Shown: one piece after another, positions 8,653 through 18,714 of the stretch | Position numbering within the stretch: position 1 is the stretch's first letter | Layout: each line of letters starts with the position of its first letter | DNA from: Adiantum capillus-veneris | Lineage: Eukaryota > Streptophyta > Polypodiopsida > Polypodiales > Pteridaceae | Direction: 5' to 3' | DNA length: 32,500 bases | Assembly: GCA_014529385.2 (NCBI GenBank) | Contig: CM043945.1 | Coordinates: 147,766,741-147,799,240, forward strand | Notes under the pieces: model-generated | The model's database searches: none | What the model was told of the DNA's origin: nothing | The model's input: the letters and a program-made list of their open reading frames with translations, nothing else | Program-made: the position numbers and the translations under genes

Positions 8653-9345
8653 GTGTTTGTTCCAAGCAGTTTAGTCAAATTCAATGATCCAGTTTGGATT
8701 AAAGATAGGAAATCGACACAGAAAGACAAACACATGGGATGGATAGCATCACGATGGAGCTTAAAAGAACATGAGTACTGTAGAGGTTATAGACAGATAT
8801 GGGTGCCAAAACCGCATGTTAGAGAATATGAAGTAACGTCAAGTCCCTCCCAGAAAAGAAGGTCCATTAGGTATCAACCTCGACAATATCCAAGGATACC
8901 TAAGAAGCGGGTATACAACAGTACTAAATCGAAAGGTGCTAAAGTCTACCACAACTCTCAAGAGGATACAGAACAAAGACGGATCTCAAAGAATCTTCCT
9001 CTTAAACAAGGATTTTACACAGGATATATAAATATTTGGCTATCAGTCAACCACAATCCAACTGCAACTACACCAGACCTGCATGAAGATCTCAAGAGCT
9101 CAACAGAACCTAGAGCAAGGCAAAGTCAACAAAGGAGTTACAAAGGTCATCAAGAGATTTGGATTCCTAAGTCTTCCAAAGCACGGAGTCAAAATCCAGA
9201 TGTCGACAGCCAACAGAGGCCCACAACAACATCAAAGAATCCTATCAGTAGGCCTAATTGGAGAATCAAACAAATAATGGAGTCTTCACAGTCAAAGAAG
9301 GACAACCCAACCAACGCAAATGCAGATTTGAAGAAGCTAAAATAG
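8653..9345 (+). pseudogene. R copy A: basic C-terminal tail with IWVPK repeats
   Basis: A 230-codon open frame ending in TAG, strongly basic. It begins near Val-Trp-Ile-Lys-Asp and His-Met-Gly-Trp-Ile-Ala-Ser, which are conserved in copy C (32300-32360) and copy B (about 21850-21930). It contains three related motifs: Tyr-Arg-Gln-Ile-Trp-Val-Pro-Lys, Tyr-Ile-Asn-Ile-Trp-Leu-Ser and His-Gln-Glu-Ile-Trp-Ile-Pro-Lys, each preceded by Tyr-x-Gly. No known domain recognised. Position and charge suggest nucleic-acid binding, which is inference only. Confidence 0.5.
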
Positions 9346-9694
9346 GTATGGCAAAAGAAACCTTCAATGCCAACTTGGTCCTTCACTAATCATCTTTTTG
9401 AGGATTCAAGCTTACTTGTACCTGAAGAAATGTTTGTAGTAAGCACAAGAATTTAAAAAGTCGTCGCCAGGGTGCAAAAAACACTCTTTGGCATAGTCAG
9501 AGTCGGGTTGCTGAGCCATAAAATGAGCAAAGCATTAGTTTCAAAGCTTCAAGTTATATTAAAATCTGTGCTAAGAGTCGTAGTTATTAGGTTTATGCTC
9601 AAGTTGGAAGAGTTGAGCATATCTAAAGTCATGTCGCTCATGCTGGATGAGATGAGCATAAGAGTCGAAATCTAGTAACTTACAATTGGTGGAG
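9346..9694 (+). other. R copy A: 3' untranslated region with possible polypurine tract
   Basis: No convincing coding frame. Ends with AATTGGTGGAG directly before TGTTG at 9695, which resembles the polypurine tract/LTR junction of plant LTR elements but contains pyrimidines. Confidence 0.35.
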
Positions 9695-10608
9695 TGTTGT
9701 AGAGTCCAACACTCACGCACAATGCACAGTAAGATGAGAGCACATATCCTCGTCACAATGAAAACCATTCTTAAAGGGGTGCCAGCTTGCAAAGCCATGT
9801 CATATGCCTTTATATCTACACCATCTTTTTGAAGAACCTCTCAAAATCGTTCTTGCACAGCATACTGTTTCCCATGCATTTCTGTGTATGCATAAATAGG
9901 ATGTCCCATCATTGGACATATGCATTAGAAACTCTTTTTTTCTTCCACCGATGCACCTTGAGTGCATTATAACAGGCAAACCAATCTCATGCTAACCAAC
10001 AAGTCATGCAGTGGGGTCACTACTGAGTGAATAGGAAGCTTGGGGATTGCCCAACGCTCCCTATCTCTTGGTGTTGACCTAGGTGCTATAGCGATTACAG
10101 GCGACGGCAAAGACCTTGGGGCATGATAATCGACAACAAAAAGACAAAAATTAGCGGATTCAATACAAAGCGAATAGGAAGCTTGGGGATTGCCCAACGC
10201 TCCCCATCGCTTGGTGTTGACCTTGGCGTAACCGAGGATGGAGACCATGGTGATGTCATTACAGATCATGAAGTTGAGTCAATGGGCGAATAGAAAGCTT
10301 AGGGACTTCCCAATGCTCCCCATTACTTGCTGGTGACCTTGGGGTTAAAATCATTACATACGACAAAGAAGTCAGCACCTATCAAATAGGAGGCTTGGTG
10401 ATTGCCCAACGCTCCCCATCGCTTGGTGCTGACCTTGGCAAATTGGCGTTGGCCTAATAAAATTCCATGTATATCACTTTGTTTAATTCCATATCTACCA
10501 GCAAATAATCCCCTGAGTACTTTATTAATATTTTCCATGCTAATAAGTACCCCAATAATGCACGTATCCCAAAAGCACTTTTTTCCCACTGGGTTTTTTC
10601 CCTTTGGT
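9695..10608 (+). repeat. Probable LTR following R copy A
   Basis: Starts TGTTGTAGAGTCCAACA, a TG start with a short inverted sequence often seen at LTR ends. It carries TATA-like sequences (about 9810 and 9893) and near its end the TTTTTTCCCACTGGG tract common in plant LTRs, then GGTCA. GGTATTAGACC just after is a weak match to an initiator tRNA-Met primer site. No second copy exists in the window, so the boundaries are not proven. Confidence 0.35.
10030..10438 (+). repeat. Four diverged ~55-bp repeats with variable spacers
   Basis: Units at 10030-10083, 10173-10227, 10289-10342 and 10385-10438 share the core GGGGATTGCCCAACGCTCCC. Start-to-start distances are 143, 116 and 96 bases. Each unit can fold on itself (TTGGG with CCCAA, or GGGGA with TCCCC). 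The minus strand of units 2 and 4 is an open, similar peptide, but unit 1 and 3 equivalents have stops. Confidence 0.85.
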
Positions 10609-10894
10609 CATCCAGGTATTAGACCCTAATTTAGAACCTCATCATTCTATTTTCCCTGTACATGCTTTTCATAAATAAAGAGCAGCCTCATCATTATGCT
10701 ATTACAACAAAAAAAAGCAACATCATCTCTCACATCAGACATATTTGGACCAATGAAGATGCTGCAACAAATTGAACCTCATCAACAAATTCAATGACAA
10801 ATGAAGACAATTAGTCCATCAACAACCAATCAAAAACCTTCCACAGCCTCCACGGACACTTTTCAACAGTGCCGGAGGACGGGCGCTAAAATCG
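10609..10894. other. Unassigned stretch before polypurine tract
   Basis: AT-rich, no sustained ORF. Its last 40 bases (CGGAGGACGGGCGC then AAAATCG) resemble the end of a gypsy-type internal region running into a polypurine tract, but no protein domain is visible. Confidence 0.3.
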
Positions 10895-10905
10895 AAAGGG
10901 GGGAA
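10895..10905 (+). other. Polypurine tract before LTR G1
   Basis: AAAGGGGGGAA directly precedes the TG that opens the LTR at 10906, as expected for a plus-strand element's 3' end. The inverted partner G1' lacks such a tract. Confidence 0.7.
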
Positions 10906-11794
10906 TGCTAATTGAGTCAACGTCAGTTAATAGAAGTTGTTAAATACCGAAGACGTATGGATGCACATAGAAGATCAACATGAAGAAGCAATAAAAATTG
11001 GAGTTACACATTTTCCACAGTTTTCCAAAATGGTCACGTATTGTAAATTCCCGATTTATTTCAAGCCATTGCAATATGTTAATGTGTTACGGGCTCAATG
11101 GGAGTTCCAAGCTATTAAGAACATGTCAGTTAGTGTGCCTAGATTGCAGATTTAGTAAGTGGTGGAGCCCTAAAGGCCTTGGGTGCCCAGACATTGCATA
11201 TTTTAACCCTAGGTATATAAGGCAGTGTGTAGAAGAAATTAGGGTTCTCAAGCTCATTTGTTGAGAGCACTCTTTGGTGAGATCTCTTGAGGTGTGTGGC
11301 TATGGAGTCCTTGAGCTTCTCCTTGCTCATGTGACTTGGTTAACACTAATCAATGCTTAATTCTCTTTCACTATGCCTCTCTCATGCTTCTTGTGATTGC
11401 CTATGATGCTTAGATTAGCTAGATCTTAACTAATTAGTGGTTAATCCCTCTCTAATCTTGTGTGATTGCCCTCTTTTGCTTGTGTGTGCATGTAGGTTTG
11501 ATTGGAGTGTGGTGCTCAATAGATCTATGTGTGTGTGCTTGCTATTAGTGTGTTGCATGATATGATTAATCTTGTGTGCGTCTTGCAATTGTAGTGTGTG
11601 ATTGGGTTTATTGAAGGCGAAAAGAAGTGGATGTGGAGATTGCCCTTCATTGTGGCTTAGCTCCTCCATACGCTAAGAATATCACCTCATAGAGTCAACC
11701 ATTCGTGTTGCCATGATTAGCTCACTAATCGTGTGAGTGTTTCCATGCCCTAGCCGGGTAGCTCATCACTCCGGATTGATAATTTTGTTGGTCA
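10906..11794 (+). repeat. LTR G1 (about 889 bp)
   Basis: Similar along its whole length to the minus strand of 28395-29276, beginning TG(C/T)TAATTGAG and ending ...TCA. It has a TATA box (TATATAAGG, 11214-11222) followed by an AGGGTTCTC leader-like sequence and T/C-rich tracts. TG/CA ends, size and the adjoining polypurine tract identify an LTR, probably of a gypsy element. Similarity continues about 20 bases beyond 11794 in both copies, so the exact 3' end is uncertain. Confidence 0.7.
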
Positions 11795-11805
11795 TTGGAG
11801 CTATG

Positions 11806-12205
11806 CAATGATGGAGCCCCTAACATTTCACCATGCTATTGTGGACCGTTTACCATTCTCAAACGTATAGGTCAAGTGGCCTATAAGTTAGCTCTTCCAG
11901 AGCACTCACAAGTTCATCCTGTTTTTCATGTTAGCCATTTACGAAAACAGCTAGGGCAGAATGATAATGTCATTGACACATGTGTGTTAGTTGACCTTAT
12001 CAAACCGCCAAGCATTCCTCATGAACTCGAAAAGATTTTGGATTCTCATGAGCTTCGCACCAGAAATCATGTCAGACAACAGGTGTTGGTAAAATGGCTA
12101 GATAGACCTGAAGAAGGTTCTACATGGGAGAATGTCTCCGCACTTAAGAAACATTTTCCTACGTTCATTTTCGAGGACAAAAACGATTCTCCAAGGGGGT
12201 GGTAA
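11806..12205 (+). pseudogene. Ty3/gypsy integrase C-terminus with chromodomain (fragment)
   Basis: Open frame ending TAA at 12203-12205; an in-frame ATG at 11795 is probably chance. It begins with the integrase C-terminal motif Gly-Pro-Phe-x-Ile-Leu-Lys-Arg-Ile-Gly-x-Val-Ala-Tyr-Lys-Leu and Val-His-Pro-Val-Phe-His-Val-Ser. It ends with a chromodomain: Ile-Leu-Asp, Val-Leu-Val-Lys-Trp-Leu, Ser-Thr-Trp-Glu, Phe-Pro-Thr-Phe, then Glu-Asp-Lys. This is the chromovirus branch, whose chromodomain steers integration to particular chromatin. The rest of pol is missing, replaced upstream by LTR G1. Confidence 0.9.
12193..12202 (+). other. Polypurine tract of the chromovirus fragment
   Basis: AAGGGGGTGG overlaps the last codons of the integrase frame, five bases before a TGTAAGGAC LTR-like start. 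Confidence 0.65.
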
Positions 12206-12206
12206 A

Positions 12207-12649
12207 TGTAAGGACATGGGTCCTACTACCAGCAAGGCTATCGGCACGGCCGGACAGTGTGTACGCTAGGGGGAGGCTATAAGATAGCTTGGTTGGGTGG
12301 AGACTAGCACTTGCATCACCATCACCCTTTCATGTGGGAAAGTTGTATGTGAAGCAAGAAGAACATATGGTAAGTGTGCAAGCCGATCCTGAAGTCCGTT
12401 TGCATATATAAGAGAAATAACGCAAATGGACTTAAAAAAAGGTTTGTCCACTTGTAATTTTTTCTTGACGCTTCGCACATGATTCTCCCTTGTACTTATT
12501 GATGGTTTGGGCAAGCTATATGTATTCTTGTAGAAAGTATGGGTGGGGAAAGATATGACATATGCAAAAAAATCACTACAAACCCACAAGCCGATGTAGA
12601 CCCAAGCATCTTCACAAACACCATACAACACACTCATGATTCTGTCACA
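12207..12649 (+). repeat. Probable 3' LTR of the chromovirus fragment
   Basis: Begins TGTAAGGAC, common for chromovirus LTRs, just after the polypurine tract, with a TATA box (CATATATAAGAG) near 12405. The end is set tentatively at ...GTCACA; no second copy in the window confirms it. Confidence 0.45.
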
Positions 12650-13320
12650 AAAGTGTGGGTATCAAAGAAGTTAGTTCAAGCTCAAAACAAACAGGCGTTT
12701 ATTTGGATTCTAGTGTGAATTATTTCAAAACTCCCTAAGATAAAAAAATCAACAGAAAAAGCAACATCTAGTGACTCAACAACCAACAGAGACAAGGAAG
12801 GGTATCCAAAGAGTTATATCAGGCACAAAGAAATCTGCCTTGGATATGGATCCCAATCGCAAAGGCACAAAACAAACATCAACGCCATAGTTGGTCAAGG
12901 CATTGCAGATACAACAGGAATGGAGGCCAAAGCAGGAGACCCACACAAAGGTCCAAGTTGAATTTTTACAAATGCCTATGAAAGACCGTGTTGCACTCCT
13001 ACAACTAAAGGTATATGGACAGGAAATGTTGCTCCACGCACCTTAAAATCGTAATTTCCATTTCATCCAGGAGGACTCAAACACGGGAGGGGGGAGGCAT
13101 TCAATACGAAACCCATTGTTGAGTCTCTAACTCTATCTATAGCATGTCTGTGTATGCAAAATACTATCACAACCACCACATGGAGAGATCGGGGCCTAGA
13201 CACCACAAATAGAGACAAGGTCACTACCACCACATGGGGCAATAAAATATGCATGCATAGTATCAAAATGACCAGTAGGATGTAAGGATTTCAAAAGTAC
13301 CATCCAATCAAGCACAATCG
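12650..13320. other. Unassigned, possible diverged R tail
   Basis: No ORF I can assign. Around 12650-12850 three plus-strand peptides contain Ile/Val-Trp-Ile/Val in a Lys/Gln-rich context, recalling the R-family tail, but in different frames. A purine run GGGAGGGGGGAGG lies at 13085-13097. Confidence 0.25.
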
Positions 13321-14290
13321 CCAGGTGTCAGCTATCACAGTTACTGCCACCTAGGCCCAAATCAAACACAGGTTGAACCTATAAGTGCACCTCAACAAGT
13401 GGTGTCCAAGGATGCCACCCCATCCAAAATGGACCACTAAATCCCCTCCAAATAGGTGAAAGTGCAAAAACCAGTAAACACCATATCTATTATCAATCTG
13501 TAGGTGCAAATGACAAGTGCATGGTGCCAAAATGACCACCAAACCAAGTGGAAGCCACCCATGAGAATTTCATCTAAAATAGATGCAGGTGTTAGCTATC
13601 ATGGTTGCTGCCATCCCACTCCAAACTAGTAGGAAAAGTTCCCAACATGTTCCCCCAGCCAAGATAAGTCCCCATGTACAAAACAAAGTGATTTTGACCA
13701 CCGGATCCTCACATAGGGATATATTTTGTGCATATCAGCCTGAAAAGACAAAAAGAGGTCGTAAATTGGCAAAAAGTAATGCAAAGTCAAGAATTTTGAC
13801 ACCAAAAGGTCCAACACCCTTAGTGGCACCTAGTGTGACCAAAATTTAGGCAAAAAGATTGCCAAAATTCAAGATACGGTAAAATATGTGTTTTTTGTGT
13901 GTTTTTCACCAAATAAGTCACGATCGACTAAATTTTAAGCCCATGGATAGGAATTTTCCCATAGATAGCTTAAAAAAGACCCAAGGAATATACGAAGAGG
14001 AGTTGAAGTTGTCCCAAAAACCCGTGGATACCATAATCAGGCCGAATGCCTTTAAGAACATGAAAATTTTAGAAAACGGGGCCAAGACCCAACTCACAAC
14101 GGTGATGCATAGCATAAAATGTATCATCACATTAAGAGGGACTAGTAGGTACCAATTTCATGAAGTTTGGTCATCGGTGAGAGCTACCACGGTTGTTGCC
14201 ACAGGGAGACCTCACGAGATTTGGAAGTACCATTATGATGGTCATCCCCCAAAGAGTCCAAAAATGCTATGTACACAATAAATGGACACA
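13321..14290. repeat. Unassigned region with three dispersed ~30-bp motifs
   Basis: Imperfect copies of CAGGTGTTAGCTATCATGGT with a TTGCTGCCA tail occur at 13322-13351, 13586-13615 and 14174-14203. A 131-codon ORF (13886-14281) covers part of this region but has no recognisable motif and looks incidental. Confidence 0.35.
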
Positions 14291-15954
14291 TCTACTCGAC
14301 AAAAACCGAGTGCCAAGCACCTACAAGATAAACAGATTAATATCTAGCAGGATGCATGTTTATATGACAGGAGTAGAGCACTAACAGGTACACAAAGGCA
14401 TAAGGAAGCTCCTAAGACATTTTGGTCACATATGGCAGTGACCGCTATCAGGAGTTTTTTTGAGCAAGGGATTGCGCATATGTACATACACATGCATGGT
14501 GCATCAAATAAAGAATTGCCCATTTTTCAGAGCCAGGTGGTTACGTGGGGCCCACGTGTGTACAGGTAGGACAGGGTGTACATAGTGCAGCGATTTTCAC
14601 TATTACCAGTACCACTGTGTTTTTTCTACAATAAGGAGGAGTTGGTAGTGCGTAAAACTTCTCGAGGAAGCTATCCGTGGGCCGATGACATGAGGTAAGC
14701 AGGTGCGTCAGATGGCATCTAGTGGCGTCAGGAGGGCGAACGAGGTCAATATTTGCACGCGGATGAGGACGGACACAACGTGGGTGTTTTCTTGTGAGAG
14801 TTATGCAGAAAGGTCATCATTAGGACCACTTTTTGGGGCCACTTCACGTGGTTGCGAGACGCATTATTGAAAAGAAATGAGTGCCAGGTGTGCGGATGAT
14901 GCAAAAAGGTGACAACTATGCACTGCGAGGTCAGTTTTTGGCCTGTTCGGGATCCGTTTGAGGTTATCTAAAAGGCCACGGGTGCCCAAATAATAAAGCT
15001 AAGTGTGGGAACTGAAAAAACAGAGAGAAGACCAGAAAAAACGTGGAGAAGAGAGGAGGAACAGTCGCAGGTGTGTTTTTTGGGTTTTTAGAGCCTGTTT
15101 TGGCCGTAAACTGCTCATCCGAGGTCGGATTTGAGCACTTTGACATTGTAGACTGGGGTTTTGGGCCGTTCTGGACGCGATGGCGCTGTCCATTTTGCCA
15201 AATTCCTTACTCTTTTTCTGCTGTTTTTGCTGTGTAAGTTTCTCCTATGATCGAAGCTTCTTCTCCAGTTTGTGATTGTATTTTTACCCATATTGTGTGA
15301 GCTATTTGCCCCATTGGTGTTGGCCCAAGCTCATTTGTATCTAGACATCAGAAATTCTCCTCTTTTGAGCTGAGTTTTTTGGGTGTGTGTGTGTGTGTGT
15401 CTGTGTGGAGTGGGCAAGTGAATAGTCTCTCTCCTCTCACTCCAGAGGTGTGTTCCCTGTCTCGGCCAGGTGTGTTGTCTAAGCCGAGTGGTGCCCCATA
15501 GTGTGTGTGTGTATCTTCCCAAGAGTGTGTGTCGGGTCGTTATAGAGGAGTTGTGTGTGTTTTCATCTCGCTCACATTCTTTTGGTGCCACCACAGAGGA
15601 TCTTCTTCGAGTACCTTCTGCTTCTAGCTTCAAGCTTCGAGATTCGGGATTACATGTTACAGGTTACAGGTTACAGGGACAGGTACAGGTACAAGTGATT
15701 CACACAGGTACAGGTAGCTGGAGTACAGTGATATACTAGAAGTGATGTCACTTGCAGTTGTTGTGGGTATGCATCAGTTGGCGTCTATTTGAGCGCATTG
15801 TCTGCTGGATTGTATGTTACTTGTGGAAACTGCCATTGTACGCATTTGTGGAGCCATACTTGGTTGTATTTGGCAGTCCCAACCATTTCTGAGACTTTGT
15901 CTGGAAGATAGTCATTTCTAAGACTTGACTATACGCGATTTGCATTAGCCTTCG
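14291..15954. other. Unassigned, with simple-sequence tracts
   Basis: No protein similarity seen. Somewhat richer in G+C around 14520-15200 than its surroundings. Contains (GT)9 at 15383-15400 and a GGTTACA/GGTACA tandem tract at 15651-15716. May be LTR or leader of the element at 16630, but no matching copy is present. Confidence 0.3.
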
Positions 15955-16210
15955 TGTGAGGGTCGATAGCGTGAGGTTTTTATTGAGTTGGGGGATTCTC
16001 AAATTTGGAGATCCTTTCGGTGATACAGGTAGCTGGAGCACCCTTTTCGTGACCTCGCCATAGGCTATGTACTAGTGATTCCTACTTGATGCTCGAGTTC
16101 TATTGTTGGCAGTCTATGCTTACACATACGGTCTATATTTTGGGTTCTTACTGCTCTACTTCTGGGGAAACTCTGTCGAAATTTTTCCAAGTTATGATGG
16201 CTGGTTTTTT
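15955..16210 (+). repeat. Copia-1-like leader segment
   Basis: Matches the Copia-1 leader (read on its minus strand): GAGGGTCGA, the TTGGGGGATTCTC-type tract, GATCCTTTCGGTGATACAGG, GCAGTCTATGCTTACA and GGGGAAACTCTG followed by an ATGGCTGG like the Copia-1 Gag start. The Gag frame does not continue. It lies 420 bases before an unrelated gypsy-type gag. Confidence 0.7.
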
Positions 16211-16629
16211 GGTCTTTTGAGCCATTTATGCTGTTATGCTGCTATAATTTTGGCAAAATCAGAGGTTAAGTCAGGTGTGCCTTCTTGGGAGCTTCATGGT
16301 TGGCTTTAATGGAGGATCAAAATGGCCTTCAATTCACTCCATTTCATTTAACTCAAAGAATCCAGATAAATGTTCATGTGTCCAGGAAGATTTTTTTCCA
16401 GCAGCGCATAGTCTTTATGTTCGGGCCAAGAAGATTACGAGAGATCTTGGAATGTCCTTTGCCTGTTGTAATTCCGATGATCAACTATGAAAACTCATTT
16501 GATGTGCATGTGTTTGTCTTTATCTAAAGTTAAGCTCCATTGAAGTTTTTGGGGATTGGGTAGTCAAAAGTTTTGGGTTCTTGCACGTGTGTTCAAAGGG
16601 GTTCTCAAAGCATTGTAACTTGGGTAGCC
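16211..16629 (+). other. Leader before gypsy-type gag
   Basis: Contains an 80-codon ORF (16285-16527) without known motif. It may be an upstream ORF or chance. Ends in GTAGCC-ATGG, a fair plant start context for the gag ATG at 16630. Confidence 0.35.
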
Positions 16630-18714
16630 ATGGCTTTCTCTTATCCGGAGTTTCATGGAAGAAGCGATGAAGATGTGGAAGAATTTTTGGAAAAGATGGA
16701 GGTTGCCTGCATTAGCAACCAGATTCATGACCCTGCGTAGATGTTACGCCTTCTCCAAATTTGTTTGAAGAGTGATGCACGAGTTTGGTCTAACGCATTT
16801 GAAGAGGAGTTGCGTGTGGCTGATCCACCTGTAAGGTTGAGTTGGGACAATCTACAACATGGGTTGGAAGTGGAGTTTGTGAAGATAGAAGATCCTGACA
16901 AAGTGTGGCAAGAAGTACAGGCTTTGGTGCAAAAGGAAGGTGAGCCAGTAGATGCGTACATACGTAAGTTTTCATTGGCATGGGAGCGGATGTGCAAGGC
17001 CTTAGCACCACAGGTACCCCCGCCTGACATGATGAAGAAGGACATGTTCTTGGCTTGTCTTTGGGAGAATATACGTTGGAGAGTGGAGCTAAAGAAGCCT
17101 AGGACATATGAAGATGCACTAGAGGTAGCAAGGAACAAAGAGTGGAAGTTGAGGAAAATGAGCCAGTTAGGGGTGGAGTCTTTGCCAATGAGGTGTGAAT
17201 TTCAGCCTATAGAGTCTTTACAAGGTCGCATGTCAGGGGTTCATCATGAACCAGTGGTTCCTGTTACTTCTCAGGTTATGCCAGCAGTGGTCACTACAGC
17301 AGTGCAAGATGATGGGCTAAGGCAAGACATGAGGCAAGTGGTCGATTTAATGAAGAATCTCAGCCTAAACATGCTAGGTCAAGTGGGAAATAATCGAGGT
17401 CGAGGGAGGTTTGCAAATCAGCCAGGAGGTGAAGAAAGGCCTAGGAATGGTGTTGGACAAAGCAATGGTAGGTTTTGGAGGCAGACGCCCACATGTTATA
17501 ATTGTGGAGAGTTGGGTCACATCAGCCCGCAATGTGATAAGCCACCAAGGATGGGGGGAGACATGTATCCATTGCCAAAACAGGTGCTAACTAGGTCGCA
17601 TGATTATGGCATCGAAATTAAGGGAGATGAAGGACCCAGTGGATTAATCCAGGAGGAAAAGGGAAAGACAAAAGTGTTAAGTGTGGTTACCTTAGAGAAG
17701 GCATCAAATCTAGAGGATACATTAGTGATGCCTATTGGGAAGAGGACAATAGAGGATAAGGAAGGGAGAAGTGTCTCAGGTCCTGGTAAGAAGAAAGGAA
17801 AGAGCCATGAAGACGAGGATGTCAAGGCCAAGAGGAAAACGAGAGCTTGTCGAAAGTTTCATGTTTCAGATTTTCCACTAGGGGATGGGCAATTAAGCTA
17901 TGACTTGAAGGAGGATCTGACAAGCAGGAAGGCAGATGTTACTTTTGGGCAACTTATAGAGATGGTGCCTAAGCTAAAGCGACAGTGGAATAGGATGGTT
18001 AACCCAATGGAGAAAGAGCCAGAGAGAGGTTCAGTGAAGGTGTTGGCAATGGATGAGCTACCAGACATTTGCCCAATAGTAGATGTGTGGCATAAAAGGA
18101 AAAATTTGGGACAAGGTTATGTGGATGGTGGAGCCCAAATATGCGTCATAACACACTCATGCGTTGAGAAGATGGGTCTCACAGTGGCTGGGGTGTCAGG
18201 TTTTTGGATCAGATTGGCAAACCATCAAAAAGTAAAGTGCTTGCGTGTTGTAAAGAGCTTAGAAGTGGAGGCATATGATGCAAAGGCAGTGGTTGATTTT
18301 CATGTGATGCCAGCAGGGTTGGGAGCATATCCTATTATATTGGGCAGACCATGGTTACGTGCAGTGGGAGCTGTTCAAGATTGGCGACATGGTACGATTA
18401 GCCTCTATGGAAAGACAGGTACCAAGAAGCTTTATAATATGGACACAAGGAAACGATTAGAGGATCTTTATGAAGATGAGGATGAGTCTATTGATGAAGA
18501 CTCTTCCATGGTGACAGATGAGGACAGTGATAGCACTACCAGCAGTGATGAGGATGTTGATGTTGCATTTCTTTTGATGGACAAAGAAATCTAGGAGTTT
18601 GGTTTAGTTGCATTTGGGAATGAGGTTGAAGATGAAAGTGAAGGGCGTTATGAAGTGATTGAAGGGCTGATGCAAACCAAGGTTGAGTTGTCAAAGAAGT
18701 TATTGGACAACTAA
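16630..18714 (+). pseudogene. Gypsy-type Gag-protease polyprotein, disrupted
   Basis: Start ATG 16630; the frame has TAG at 16738-16740 and 18592-18594 and otherwise runs open to TAA at 18712-18714. Residues 1-170 resemble retrotransposon Gag (Pfam Retrotrans_gag style: Trp-rich, Tyr-Ile-Arg-Lys-Phe-Ser). A canonical CX2CX4HX4C knuckle lies at 17494-17535. A long Lys/Glu-rich linker follows, then a retropepsin with Val-Asp-Gly-Gly-Ala (DGG at 18124-18132, a variant common in plant gypsy elements) and Ile-Ile-Leu-Gly-Arg-Pro-Trp-Leu. An acidic Asp/Glu/Ser tail ends it. RT, RNase H and integrase should follow but are deleted. Confidence 0.88.

Larger units (their letters stand above)
5534..9694 (+). 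mobile_element. R copy A: RT-less gag/protease-like repeat
   Basis: The longest copy of family R. Order: CCHC-like knuckle (5548), DQKG-containing repeats (about 5990-6290), a conserved block (6825-6990), a Lys/Gln-rich linker, protease-like half 1 (7256-7560), linker, protease-like half 2 (about 8010-8330), Ser/Lys linker, and a basic tail (8653-9345). The same order and strong similarity appear at 21646-24060 (-) and 30408-32500 (+). No RT, integrase or RNase H motif was found. The frame is broken by several stops and shifts. A polypurine-like tract and TGTTG at 9685-9695 suggest an LTR element. The left part lies beyond Copia-1 (1-129 and before). Confidence 0.7.

Noticed and set aside
10030-10438. 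CRISPR-like array
   Set aside because: Four diverged units with unequal spacers in plant LTR-like DNA; no cas genes and a eukaryotic context.
12266-12637. 123-codon minus-strand ORF
   Set aside because: Falls inside the probable chromovirus LTR; no recognisable motif.
13886-14281. 131-codon plus-strand ORF
   Set aside because: No motif, no neighbours, and an overlapping ORF on the other strand; it lies among dispersed noncoding repeats, so chance is likeliest.
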